Shown here piece after piece: positions 1-8,638 of a stretch of 64,000 nt of DNA. Location: contig NZ_JAUTDR010000007.1 of the NCBI RefSeq assembly GCF_030649675.1, positions 1 to 64,000 on the forward strand, in the 5' to 3' direction. The position numbers and the translations under genes are program-made. The stretch comes from Haliea sp. E1-2-M8 (GTDB taxonomy: Bacteria; Pseudomonadota; Gammaproteobacteria; Pseudomonadales; Halieaceae). Each line of letters begins with the position of its first letter. Positions within the stretch are counted from its first letter, which is position 1. Below the pieces are notes generated by a model. The model made no database searches. It was not told the DNA's origin and saw nothing but the letters and a program-made list of their open reading frames with translations.

Positions 1-629
1 AATTTGGCATGAATAATCCACATGCCGTCTTCGTCCTGAAACCAGTACAGCTCGCGGGCCAGTTCGCGCATTGCTTCGGCATCCAGCTCGGGCGCGGCAC
101 CACGCTCAGCGACATCGCCCGAGACACCAGCAGCTGCAGCTGCAGCCGCTTCAGGCCCCCATTCCAACAACGCCGCCAGCCCTGGTTCCGCTACTGGTTC
201 GTACCTGCTCACCAGCCTTTCCAGATGCCCGGCGCTGTTCTGCTGCGCCAGGTGCACCATAAAGCCCTCGTTCTCCGGCGTGGCCACCTGATCGCAGGCC
301 GCACGGGTGATGGCGCGCACCTTGGAATAGGAGACGCCGCCCTCCGAGAAGGCTTCATTGACCTCCGGCAGCACTTCCAGTTGTCGCGCCACCCGCACCT
401 TCTCCCGCGCAGCGCCCAGCGTGATGCCGCAATTGGCCACCAGCCAGTGGGCGCAGGAACGCATCGTTCCCTGTTCCCGCCAACCACCACAGCGATCGAA
501 CTCGGCGATCATCCGCAACAAGCGGTGATTCGCTGCATTGATCTGCGCCGAGAGAAGAGTTATCGCCTGACCGAGCTGCGCCCCAGTCAGCCGTTGGGGC
601 CAATCTTCCACAATCGCTGGCATGCCCAT
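1..629 (-). CDS. DUF222 domain protein (HNH endonuclease-type), 3' end outside window
   Basis: The reverse strand reads openly from an ATG at 629 to the window edge, giving about 209 residues without a stop, so the C-terminus is missing. A GGAG lies about 9 bases before the ATG; a second ATG two codons later (623) is possible. The protein reads MGMPAIVEDWPQ, then INAANHRLLRMIAEFD, GGWREQGTMRSCAHWL, GAAREKVRVARQLEVLPE and GGVSYSKVRAITR. This is the conserved course of DUF222 proteins, which usually carry a C-terminal HNH nuclease domain after about 300 residues. That nuclease part would lie beyond base 1 and cannot be confirmed. An alanine run (about residues 163-168) interrupts the linker. 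Their cellular role is not established; many copies are found in actinobacteria and some gammaproteobacteria. The plus-strand frame over this region is a shadow. Confidence 0.8.
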   Translation of the reverse strand, partial: MGMPAIVEDWPQRLTGAQLGQAITLLSAQINAANHRLLRMIAEFDRCGGWREQGTMRSCAHWLVANCGITLGAAREKVRVARQLEVLPEVNEAFSEGGVSYSKVRAITRAACDQVATPENEGFMVHLAQQNSAGHLERLVSRYEPVAEPGLAALLEWGPEAAAAAAAGVSGDVAERGAAPELDAEAMRELARELYWFQDEDGMWIIHAK

Positions 630-900
630 GAGAAGGCTCCAATGCTGTATGTATAACCAGTATTCTAGCCGAGCCGCGCCACTACCCCAAGAACCGCGTT
701 TCATCAAATTCAGCCACATTCGCGCGACACGCTCATGATTACCCTCTCCAAACCGGCGTGCTTTGCAGAGCGAGCTGGCGCGAGCCGTGGCCAATGCGGA
801 ACGCAAGCAAGGCATGCAGTTGCCCAGGATCTCCTGCAGGCAACTGCCAAGAAATCTACTCAGCAAAATTGATCGGGGGCAGCCCTGTCACCCCAAGCTG

Positions 901-1545
901 TTACCTCAGCAAATAGCGTAGCAACAGGTTCAGCAGTTCCTCCCTGAAGCCGGGATCTTCCAGCGCCTGCGGCCGCTCGGCGAGCGCGGACTGCAGGCAG
1001 GCGTCGAGGCTGCGGCGGGCGATAAAGGCCATGGTGTCAATATCGCCCTGGTGCAACTGTGCCCGGTGATGGCGCAGGAAGCCCGGGAACCACTGCTCCC
1101 ACGAAGGATTGGCAAGGGACTGGGTCAGCTCGTTGACCCGGCCGCGGATGTCCAGGCTCTGTTGGTACTGCAGATAGAAGTCCGGATACATCTGGTACAG
1201 CTGCAACAGGAGCCCGATTTCCAGGTCGATGATCGCCGCCAGGGTCGCTTCCAGGCCCTGGTCCGTCAGGGCGTGGATCCGGGTGAATTCGCTTGCCGTC
1301 TGTGCCACCAGTGCCGCCATGCGCTCTTCGTAGACATCCGCCAGCACGGCTTCCTTGTTGGGGAAGTACTGGTACAGGGACGCGATATTCACGCCGGCCA
1401 CTTCTGCTATACGCTCAGTGGTGAGCCTGTCCGGCCCCTCCTGCTCGAGGATTTTCAGGCAGGCCTCGCGGATGGCTGCGACCAGCGCGCGGGAGCGCTG
1501 CTGACGGGGGCGCTTGCGGGGCTGTGGCAGCCGACTTTCGCTCAC
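901..1545 (-). CDS. TetR/AcrR family transcriptional regulator
   Basis: A 214-residue regulator with the TetR N-terminal DNA-binding domain. The helix-turn-helix is visible as LTTERIAEVAGVNIASLYQY followed by FPNKEAVLADVYEERM, after a basic lead (PRKRPRQQRSRALVAAIREA). The C-terminal ligand domain is helical and not diagnostic. I chose the GTG at 1545 because it begins just before the basic segment; the frame extends to a TTG at 1605 but the extra residues look unlike the family. No strong ribosome binding site is seen for either. It diverges from the sulfotransferase gene at 1679, so the 130 bases between them probably hold both promoters and the operator, and the regulator may control that neighbouring gene set. 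This is inference from position only. Confidence 0.85.
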   Translation of the reverse strand: MSESRLPQPRKRPRQQRSRALVAAIREACLKILEQEGPDRLTTERIAEVAGVNIASLYQYFPNKEAVLADVYEERMAALVAQTASEFTRIHALTDQGLEATLAAIIDLEIGLLLQLYQMYPDFYLQYQQSLDIRGRVNELTQSLANPSWEQWFPGFLRHHRAQLHQGDIDTMAFIARRSLDACLQSALAERPQALEDPGFREELLNLLLRYLLR

Positions 1546-1678
1546 CGCGCATGCCAGCAGGGCTGAAAATGTAAGGCGGGGCGGTTCACGGCCAACAGCG
1601 TCCAATAAAGGTCAATAAAAACAGAGTGATACGAAAGGCAGCACGGAAGCCAAAACCGCAGTTGCCAGGGTCGTTAAG

Positions 1679-2950
1679 ATGGCTAGAGTACGGTATTGCC
1701 CTGAAATGACAAAGCCTGCGAGCGCCATGTATTTCGACTTTGACTACTACTTCCGTCTGCTGCGCCACGTCTGGGGCCTGAAGCACTGGCCCGGTCGGCG
1801 GCGCTTGTTGCTGCGCTTGCTGGTAATCACGCCGCTGGCGACGATATTCCACAGTCTCTGCTTCCTGCTCGACTACGTATTCTTCCCGCGGCTGTGGACC
1901 TTGCAGGTCAGAACCCCGGTGTTTATCGTCGGCCACGCCCGCAGCGGCACCACCCTGATGCACCGCTTGCTGGCGGCGGACGGTGAGCGCTTCAGTTACT
2001 TTCTGTACTGGGAAACCCTGTTCCCCTCGCTGCTGCAGAAAAAAGTTATCCGCTGGCTGGGGCGGGTGGACAGCCGGCTGCTGCGCGGTTTCATTCACCG
2101 CAAATTGAAAGCCTGGGATGACCGGACCTTCGGCCCCTTCCGCCATATCCACAACATGAGCCTCTGGACCTCCGAGGAGGACCAGTTCGCCATGCGCGCC
2201 GCCTTTGTCACCCAGCAGTGGGCGACGGACCTGCCGGTGATGGATGTGCTGGACCTGTTCCACCTGGACCAGATGCCCGCCAAGCGCCGACGCTGGCTGC
2301 ACCATTACCGGGAGCTGGTAAAACGCCAGCTGCTGCTGAACGGCGGTGACCGTATCCACCTGAGCAAGAACCCGGTGATGAGCGGCTGGGTGGGCTCGCT
2401 GATTGAATTTTTCCCGGACGCGCGCATTGTGGTTATGGTGCGGGACCCTGCCGAGTGCGTGCCCAGCCTGCTGAAACTGGTGGAAATCTCCTGGCGGAGC
2501 TGCGGCTGGCAGAAGGCCGATTACGCCCACTCCCTGGAAATGCTGTTGGAAACCTCTTTCGAGAGCTTCCACAACCCGGCGGATCAGCTCGCCCGTCACC
2601 CGGAAACGCCGCATGCCTTCGTCGACTACCGCGAACTCACGGCGCGACCGCGGGAGACTGTACACGCGGTCTACGACGCCCTGGGCATGACCGTGAGCGA
2701 GGCCTTCGACCACTACCTGCAGGCCAATGCCGAGCGGGAGAAAAGCCACCACTCGAAGTTTGAGTACAGTCTGGGCGAATACGACCTGTCCGCCGAACTG
2801 CTGGAGCGGCGGCTGGGCCCGTTCTATGAGCGTTATGGTTGGCCGCGCGCGGGCGAGCCGCGGGCGGCTGAGCCCCGCGCTGGTGAACGGCTGCCGGCTG
2901 CGACCGATGCTGAAGACACATCGCCACCGGCTACCGCTACCGCAAAATAA
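1679..2950 (+). CDS. sulfotransferase family protein
   Basis: A 423-residue PAPS-dependent sulfotransferase of the bacterial Sulfotransfer_3 type. A hydrophobic, arginine-rich N-terminus (residues 40-70) suggests membrane association. The 5'-phosphosulfate loop is seen as VGHARSGTTLMHR (about 84-96), and the 3'-phosphate region as RIVVMVRDPAECVPS (about 250-262), preceded by HLSKNP. The acceptor is not predictable; relatives act on lipids or small alcohols. The last 35 residues are low-complexity with repeats of the GEPRA/AEPRA type. The ATG at 1679 has AGGG eight bases upstream; ATGs at 1706 and 1727 are alternatives. It is followed after 25 bases by the DUF1214 gene and then an SDR, so the three probably form one transcription unit. 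Confidence 0.85.
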   Translation: MARVRYCPEMTKPASAMYFDFDYYFRLLRHVWGLKHWPGRRRLLLRLLVITPLATIFHSLCFLLDYVFFPRLWTLQVRTPVFIVGHARSGTTLMHRLLAADGERFSYFLYWETLFPSLLQKKVIRWLGRVDSRLLRGFIHRKLKAWDDRTFGPFRHIHNMSLWTSEEDQFAMRAAFVTQQWATDLPVMDVLDLFHLDQMPAKRRRWLHHYRELVKRQLLLNGGDRIHLSKNPVMSGWVGSLIEFFPDARIVVMVRDPAECVPSLLKLVEISWRSCGWQKADYAHSLEMLLETSFESFHNPADQLARHPETPHAFVDYRELTARPRETVHAVYDALGMTVSEAFDHYLQANAEREKSHHSKFEYSLGEYDLSAELLERRLGPFYERYGWPRAGEPRAAEPRAGERLPAATDAEDTSPPATATAK

Positions 2951-2975
2951 CAAGCTGACTTAGAGGATCTTGCGC

Positions 2976-4358
2976 ATGCCCCACCCCGAGAGTACCGCCG
3001 CCACCCGCGAGTCCCTGCGCGCGGCCTTCGACGACATGATCCAGTGCTTCCAGGAAGCCCGGAACGCCATCGACGACCCGGCCCTGTACCCGCCGCCACC
3101 CACGAACCGCAACCTGGCGGAGGGCTACCGCTATGTGGTCGGCTTCATGCTCAACGCCATTGAACGGGCACTGGCGGATCCGCTCTATCCCCGCTTTCGG
3201 CGCGCGATCCAGCCCATGAACCGCTCCACTATCGACAACGCCGACGCGGTGTACCTGGGGGTGGAGATCGACGGCAACCACAGCTACCGCATTCGTGGTC
3301 GCGCCGCCGACACCCGGCACTGGCGCGGCGAGGCGCCGGCGGCGGGAACCACCGCGCCCCAGTACGTGATCTTCGAACTGGCCAGCGGCTACTCGGGCGA
3401 CAGCGGCAAACTGTCCGAAATGCAGCCGGGCACCCGCATCAATACCAGCACCCTGGACAGCAGCAAGCTGCAGGTGGAGGCTGACGGCAGCTTCGAAATC
3501 CTGGTCGCGCCGGAGAAGCCCGAGGGCTACAGCGGCAACTTCATGCTCAGCAAGCGCAACAGCCGCGGGGTAGAGCACGTGGGCCGTTTCCTGACCTGCC
3601 GCGAGCTGTTCCACGACTGGGCCAGCCAGGACCTGCTCGACCTGGAGATCCTGCGCCTCGGCTGCGAGCAGGAGCCGCGCCCGCCCATTGATCCGGAAGG
3701 TGCAGAGCACATGCTGCGGGAGATCGGCCGCATCGCCCGCAACCAGGTACATTTCTGGAACGCCTTCAACACCATCACCCTGGAAACCTACGGCCAGGTG
3801 CCCGGCGGCATCAGCGAGCGCATGGGCCTGGACAAGCCGTTCATGCCGGTGAACGACATGAACCCGCCGAATGTGCTGGGCATCGCCACCGGCGGCGGCC
3901 AGAGCAGCAACATTTACGCCGGCGGTACCTATCTGCTGGAAGATGACGAGGCGCTGGTGATCGAGACCCGCACTCCGGTGGAGCCGCACTTCCTCGGCTT
4001 TCACCTGGCCAACCTGTGGGGGGAGTCGCTGGACTTCGAGAGCTACCCCAGCAACATCAACGCGCACTTTGTGGAAACCGACCCCGACGGTGCCCGGCGC
4101 TGGGTGGTCTGCCACCGCGACCCGGGTATCGCCAACTGGGTGAGCACCACCGGCGTGCCCCACGGCTACACCAGCATGCGCTGGACCTATCCGGAACAGC
4201 CGCCGCAGGAGCAGTGGCCAACGCTGACCGCGACCAAAGTGGCCTTCGACGAGATCCGTGCGCATATGCCCCACGCGCGCACCGTGACTCCGGAAGAGCG
4301 CGCCGCCGAGCGCCTGCTGCGCCATCGCCATGTACAGCGCCGATATCGGCAGTATTGA
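2976..4358 (+). CDS. DUF1214 domain-containing protein
   Basis: A protein of about 460 residues of unknown biochemical role. The C-terminal third carries the DUF1214-like signature: ALVIETRTPVEPHFLGFHLA, then a tryptophan-rich strand region and RDPGIANWVSTTG, close to the NWLDTAGH-type motif of the family. No signal peptide or membrane segment is seen. The ATG at 2976 has AGAGGA about ten bases upstream; a TTG at 2970 would be too close to it. It lies between the sulfotransferase and an SDR, with 25 and 20 bases of spacing, so a shared pathway, perhaps on a lipid or steroid-like substrate, is plausible but not shown by the sequence. Confidence 0.65.
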   Translation: MPHPESTAATRESLRAAFDDMIQCFQEARNAIDDPALYPPPPTNRNLAEGYRYVVGFMLNAIERALADPLYPRFRRAIQPMNRSTIDNADAVYLGVEIDGNHSYRIRGRAADTRHWRGEAPAAGTTAPQYVIFELASGYSGDSGKLSEMQPGTRINTSTLDSSKLQVEADGSFEILVAPEKPEGYSGNFMLSKRNSRGVEHVGRFLTCRELFHDWASQDLLDLEILRLGCEQEPRPPIDPEGAEHMLREIGRIARNQVHFWNAFNTITLETYGQVPGGISERMGLDKPFMPVNDMNPPNVLGIATGGGQSSNIYAGGTYLLEDDEALVIETRTPVEPHFLGFHLANLWGESLDFESYPSNINAHFVETDPDGARRWVVCHRDPGIANWVSTTGVPHGYTSMRWTYPEQPPQEQWPTLTATKVAFDEIRAHMPHARTVTPEERAAERLLRHRHVQRRYRQY

Positions 4359-4378
4359 TTCATAACAAGGAGAAGACC

Positions 4379-5218
4379 ATGGGACAACTGCAGGGCAAGA
4401 CCGCTCTGATTACCGGTGCCAGTCGCGGCATCGGCCACGCCATTGCCACCCGCTTTGCCGCCGAAGGCGCGGCGGTGGTGCTGTGCGCATCGCGCCTGGG
4501 CGCCCACGGCAACCTGCCGGGCACGCTGGAGGAGGCGGTGGCGGCGATCAACGGCAATGGCGGCCGCGCGGCGGCGGAGGTCTGCGACCTGCTGGACCCG
4601 GCGGCGCGCGCTGACCTGATAGCGCGGGCCGCGGCACACTTCGGCCCCATTGATATCCTGGTCAACAATGCCGCGGGCTCCAGCATGGACCTGCCCAGCA
4701 GAGTCACGACCGCAAAGCGCAACATGATGGTGGACCTGAACCTGAACGTGCCGATGGAGCTGGCGGAGCAGGCGCTGGCGGGGATGCGTGAACGCGGCAC
4801 GGGCTGGATCCTCAGCATCAGCAGCGCCACCGTCAACCAGCCGCTGCCGCCGTACCGGGCCAGCCGAGAGGCGGCGCTGGTGATTGCCGCCTACGGTGCC
4901 AGCAAGGCGGCCCTGAACCGCTACAGCGAGGGCCTGGCCCACGAACTGGCGCCGGAGCATATCTACGTCAATACGCTGGCGCCGGAGAGCATTGTGCTGA
5001 CCCCGGGCGCCGAGTACGTGCGCGATATAGCCCGTCGCCACCCGGACTGGGCCGAGCCGATCGAGATGATGGCGGAGGCGGCTCTGTCCCTGTGTTCCGG
5101 ACGCTACGTGGGCCAGATGGCCTACAGCCGGCAGTGGGTGCTGGGGCAGGCTCTGTCGGTGCACAGCCTTGACGGCAAGACCGTGCTGGGGGATGCCTTC
5201 CTGCCCGCAGAGATATAG
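4379..5218 (+). CDS. SDR family NAD(P)-dependent oxidoreductase
   Basis: A 279-residue short-chain dehydrogenase/reductase. The cofactor-binding glycine motif is TGASRGIG near the N-terminus. NNAAGSS replaces the usual NNAG stretch, and ILSISSA holds the catalytic serine. The active-site YxxxK is YGASK. An AAGGAGAAG sequence precedes the ATG at 4379 (start MGQLQGK); the frame extends upstream but the extension is a shadow of the DUF1214 gene. The C-terminal part (DWAEPIEMMAEAALSLCSGR) follows the classical SDR pattern. It is the third gene of the sulfotransferase-DUF1214-SDR set. Substrate unknown. Confidence 0.88.
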   Translation: MGQLQGKTALITGASRGIGHAIATRFAAEGAAVVLCASRLGAHGNLPGTLEEAVAAINGNGGRAAAEVCDLLDPAARADLIARAAAHFGPIDILVNNAAGSSMDLPSRVTTAKRNMMVDLNLNVPMELAEQALAGMRERGTGWILSISSATVNQPLPPYRASREAALVIAAYGASKAALNRYSEGLAHELAPEHIYVNTLAPESIVLTPGAEYVRDIARRHPDWAEPIEMMAEAALSLCSGRYVGQMAYSRQWVLGQALSVHSLDGKTVLGDAFLPAEI

Positions 5219-5261
5219 GTCGGGTCGGGCCGCGCAGGTGGGGCCGCGGAAGTCGGGCCGC

Positions 5262-6164
5262 TTAGGCGGGGTCCCGTCGCAGGGGCTGACACATGCAGTG
5301 CACGCCACCGCCGCCGGCGGTGAACAGGCTGACGTCGGGGTCGATGACTTCCAGCCCCCGCGCCCGGCACTTGTCCCGCAGTTCCGCGTTGTCACTGGGC
5401 ATCAGCACCCGGTCATTGCCCAGGGCAACCACGTTGCAGCCCAGCTCCAGCATCGCCCGATAGGAAATGTCGATCAGTTCGATACCGCGCCCCTGCAGCC
5501 AGTCCAGGAACTCCTGCTCCAGGGCCTGGCCGCAGACCGCCGCCAGCTTGTCCGACAGCATCGCCAACTTGACGTCCAGGTGCAGGAAGTAGGGGTCAAA
5601 GCTGTAGCTGCGAAATTCCCAGCCCTCCGCTTCCACCCAGGCCTGCAGCTGGGCCAGGCCCTCGGGGCCGGTACGCTCGCCGCTGCTGCCGCAGACGATC
5701 ACCCCCGGTTCCAGCACCATGAAATCGCCGCCTTCGAGGCTGCCGGCAGTAATGATGTCGTAGATGGGGATATCCCGGGCCAGGTAGAACTCCAGTACCG
5801 CCTTCCATTCCCCGCGCCGCCAGGGGCTGTACATCTGGGTGATGATCGGCCCCCAGGGCGTCATCACCGAGGAATCGCGGGCATAGATCTGGTAGGGCAG
5901 GGCGGGGTCGGGCGTGAGGATGTGGGTGGTGACACCGGCCTGCCGGTAGGCGTCGAGCATCTCCCGGTACTGGCTGCGCGCCAGCTCGGGGTCGAATTCC
6001 CGGCCCAGGCGCCGGGAGCGGCGGGCCATGGCATTGCCCGGCTGCCAGCTGTAGTGATCCACCGGGCCGATCAGCACATCCCGCAGGATGCCGTACTCGG
6101 AGTCCATGCCCCAGCGTGACAGCACCTCGCTGCCGCCGCCCGCCTTGCGCTGCCCAATGTTCAT
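5262..6164 (-). CDS. arginine deiminase / dimethylargininase-fold hydrolase
   Basis: A 300-residue member of the guanidino-modifying enzyme superfamily (arginine deiminase, dimethylargininase, amidinotransferase). The conserved elements are YARDSSVM, EGGDF, FLHLDVKLAML with the catalytic His, and the C-terminal GGGGVHCMCQPLRRDP with the nucleophilic Cys. These enzymes hydrolyse a guanidino carbon to a ureido product plus ammonia or amine, or transfer an amidino group. Its start ATG overlaps the stop of the upstream M20 hydrolase (ATGA), so the two are translationally coupled. Next to AruI- and AruH-like genes, a substrate such as 4-guanidinobutanoate, arginine or a methylated arginine is likely; the sequence alone does not decide. 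It is the last gene of the minus-strand operon. Confidence 0.82.
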   Translation of the reverse strand: MNIGQRKAGGGSEVLSRWGMDSEYGILRDVLIGPVDHYSWQPGNAMARRSRRLGREFDPELARSQYREMLDAYRQAGVTTHILTPDPALPYQIYARDSSVMTPWGPIITQMYSPWRRGEWKAVLEFYLARDIPIYDIITAGSLEGGDFMVLEPGVIVCGSSGERTGPEGLAQLQAWVEAEGWEFRSYSFDPYFLHLDVKLAMLSDKLAAVCGQALEQEFLDWLQGRGIELIDISYRAMLELGCNVVALGNDRVLMPSDNAELRDKCRARGLEVIDPDVSLFTAGGGGVHCMCQPLRRDPA

Positions 6165-7411
6165 GCCGCCACCCCCGCCCGTTCCAACATGGCCAGCAGC
6201 AGCACGTTCGCGCCCTGTTCCGCCTGGTCCCGGGTGATGGCCTCCGCCTCGTTGTGGCTGATGCCGCCCTCGCAGGGGATGAAGATCATGCTGGTAGGCA
6301 CGACGCCGGCCAGGTTGCAGGCATCGTGGCCGGCCCCGGACACCATTTTGCGGTGGCTGTAGCCCAGGGTCTGGACGGCCTGTGCCACCGCCGCTACGCA
6401 GTCCGGGTCAAAGGTAACGCCAGGCGCCTCCCAGAAGCAGCTCACCCTTCCGTCAAGCTGATAGCGGGCGCTGGCAGCCGCCACCGCCGCTTCCAGCCCG
6501 GCCTCCAGCGCCTGATAGCGCGCCAGCTCCGGATGGCGAATATCCACGGTCAGCTCCACCTGTTCCGGAACGGTATTGCTGGAGCCGGGCCGCGCCTGCA
6601 CGAAGCCGCAGGTGACCCGGGCGTCGGGCCCCTGCTCGGTGGCCAGCGCAAACAGTGCCGGCAGCAGCGCCGCCAGCGCCATCATCGGGTCCCGGCGCAT
6701 GGCCATGGGGGTCGGGCCGGCGTGGGTGGCGACGCCGTCGATGATCACCCGGTGCCGGCTCATGTGCTGCACCCCGGTGACCACGCCGATGGCCAGTTCC
6801 TCCGCCTCCAGCACCGGCCCCTGCTCGATATGCAGCTCAAAGGCGGCATGCACCGGAAAGGGCTGCGCCGGCTGCTCGCCCTGATAGCCAATGCGCTGCA
6901 GCTCGTCGCCGACACTGTGGCCGTCGCGGTCAGTCAGCGCGCGGGCCTCGGCCAGGGGCATGGCGCCGGACCACACTGCGGAGCCCATCATCGCAGTGTC
7001 AAAGCGGCAGCCTTCCTCGTTGGTCCAGACCACCACCTCCAGCGGGTGCCGGGTGTGGATATCCCCGTCATTGAGGGTCTCGATCACCTCCAGCCCCGCC
7101 AGTACCCCGTAGACCCCGTCGTACTTGCCGCCGGTGGGCTGGGTATCGAGGTGGCTGCCGGCAAGGACCGGCGCCGCCTCGGCCTCGCTGCCGGGGCGGC
7201 GGGCAAAAATGTTGCCAATGGCGTCGATGCGGACTTCGCAGCCCGCCTCCCGGCACCAGTCGAGGAACAGGTCGCGGCCCGCCCGATCGGTGTCGGTCAG
7301 TGCCTGCCGGTTACAGCCGCCGTTGGCGGTAGCGCCGTGGGCGGCCATGGCCTGCAGCCGCTCCCACAGGCGATCGGAGTTGATCCGGGGTGAGCTTGCA
7401 GCATCAGTCAT
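6161..7411 (-). CDS. M20-family Zn-dependent hydrolase, hydantoinase/carbamoylase type
   Basis: A 416-residue metal-dependent amidohydrolase of the allantoate amidohydrolase / N-carbamoyl-L-amino-acid hydrolase group. Metal and substrate motifs are visible: GSHLDTQPTGGKYDGVYGV, WTNEEGCRF, HIEQGPVLE, GVATHAGPTPM, RPGSSNTVPE and GAGHDACNLAG. Such enzymes split ureido (N-carbamoyl) groups, releasing CO2 and ammonia. The ATG at 7411 overlaps the aminotransferase stop by 8 bases and has GGAG ten bases upstream; an ATG at 7420 is too close to that site. In this operon it would naturally act on the ureido product of the downstream deiminase-fold enzyme, for example 4-ureidobutanoate. That assignment is inference. 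Confidence 0.85.
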   Translation of the reverse strand: MTDAASSPRINSDRLWERLQAMAAHGATANGGCNRQALTDTDRAGRDLFLDWCREAGCEVRIDAIGNIFARRPGSEAEAAPVLAGSHLDTQPTGGKYDGVYGVLAGLEVIETLNDGDIHTRHPLEVVVWTNEEGCRFDTAMMGSAVWSGAMPLAEARALTDRDGHSVGDELQRIGYQGEQPAQPFPVHAAFELHIEQGPVLEAEELAIGVVTGVQHMSRHRVIIDGVATHAGPTPMAMRRDPMMALAALLPALFALATEQGPDARVTCGFVQARPGSSNTVPEQVELTVDIRHPELARYQALEAGLEAAVAAASARYQLDGRVSCFWEAPGVTFDPDCVAAVAQAVQTLGYSHRKMVSGAGHDACNLAGVVPTSMIFIPCEGGISHNEAEAITRDQAEQGANVLLLAMLERAGVAA

Positions 7412-8636
7412 GGAGTTCATTCTCCAGCGTGGCGACAAAAGTCTCAATCCGGTCAAAGGCGGGGGCCATCGCCGCCACGGACTGGGTCAGGGAAATTCTT
7501 ACATAGTCGCGGCAGCTCGCGCCGAAGCCCACCCCGGGCAGCACCGATACCTGGCCCTGGGCCAGCAGGGCTTCGGCGAAGGCCAGCCCGTCGAGGCCGG
7601 TATCCGCGACGTGAACCATCACGAACATGCCCGCGGCCGGTACTTCACAGTCCAGGCCACGAATCGCGGCAACCCGCTGGCAGACATAGTCCCGGCGCCG
7701 GCGATACTCATCCCGTACCCCGGCAATATAGTCCTCGTCATTGGTCAGGGCGTGGGCCGCTGCATCCTGCACGAACTGGCAGCAGCCAAAAATGGTCGAC
7801 GAGGTGAAGTCCAGCAGGCGGTCGGCGAGGGGCCTCGCGCTGACGGTCCAGCCCAGCCGCCAGCCGGTCATGGCGTGGGACTTGGACAGCCCGTCCACCA
7901 GCACGATGTTGTCCAGCACGGTGGCCGCCTTGCGCAGGGAGGTGTGGGCCTCCTCGAAGGTGATCATGGAGTACACCTCATCGCAGACCAGCCAGATATC
8001 CCGGGCCAGGCACCAGTCAGCCAGCTCCCGCAGTTGCCCGGCCCCGATCATGTTGCCCGCGGGATTGCCGGGCGTATTGAGCATGATTACCCGGGTCTGT
8101 GCGGTGACGGCGGCCTGCACCAGAGCGGTATCCAGGGCAAAGCCGCGGGCCGGGTCCAGCGCAAAGCTGACGCCGCGGACGCCGAGAGCGTCGAACAGGC
8201 CCTGGTAACCGACGTACATGGGTTCCGCGACCACCACCTCCTCCCCCGCATCCAGCAGGCAGGCCAGCACCGAGTAGATGGCGTTGGTGGCGCCGGGGAA
8301 GATCACGATCTCGTCGGGGTCGCAGGGCTTGCCCGAAGAACGGGTTTCGATATCGGCGATAGTCCGGCGCAGGCTCAGCTCGCCGCGCCCCGGGGCGTAA
8401 TGGGTGCGGCCCCGCTCCAGGCTGTCGATAGCGGCGGCAATGGTGGAGGGCAGAGTGGGCAGGTCCGGGTCGCCGATCGACAGCAGGCACACGGGCTCGC
8501 CGCGGGCGGCCATCTCGCAGGCGCGTTCGTGTACTTCCCACACCCCCCCGCCGTCGGCGCCTGCCAGGCGTTGCGCGAGCTGGCTGATGCGGCCGGTGAA
8601 AGGAGCCTTGGCTATGGCGTTCATGCGTTTGCTCAC
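7404..8636 (-). CDS. PLP aminotransferase class I/II, probable arginine:pyruvate transaminase (AruH-like)
   Basis: A 410-residue fold-type I aminotransferase. GDPDLPTLPSTI starts the small domain. YAPGRGELSLR, NTPGNPAGNM and CDEVYSMITF are the usual cofactor and substrate regions. The PLP lysine lies in LSKSHAMTGWRLGW, and RISL carries the carboxylate-binding arginine. On its own it could be an aspartate/aromatic-type enzyme. The arginine assignment comes from its place two bases after an AruI-like 2-ketoarginine decarboxylase, the pairing known from the Pseudomonas aeruginosa arginine transaminase pathway (AruH-AruI). The start is taken as GTG at 8636 (VSKRMNAIAK); the ATG four codons later (8624) is possible. 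Confidence 0.75.
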   Translation of the reverse strand: MSKRMNAIAKAPFTGRISQLAQRLAGADGGGVWEVHERACEMAARGEPVCLLSIGDPDLPTLPSTIAAAIDSLERGRTHYAPGRGELSLRRTIADIETRSSGKPCDPDEIVIFPGATNAIYSVLACLLDAGEEVVVAEPMYVGYQGLFDALGVRGVSFALDPARGFALDTALVQAAVTAQTRVIMLNTPGNPAGNMIGAGQLRELADWCLARDIWLVCDEVYSMITFEEAHTSLRKAATVLDNIVLVDGLSKSHAMTGWRLGWTVSARPLADRLLDFTSSTIFGCCQFVQDAAAHALTNDEDYIAGVRDEYRRRRDYVCQRVAAIRGLDCEVPAAGMFVMVHVADTGLDGLAFAEALLAQGQVSVLPGVGFGASCRDYVRISLTQSVAAMAPAFDRIETFVATLENELHD

Positions 8637-8638
8637 AA

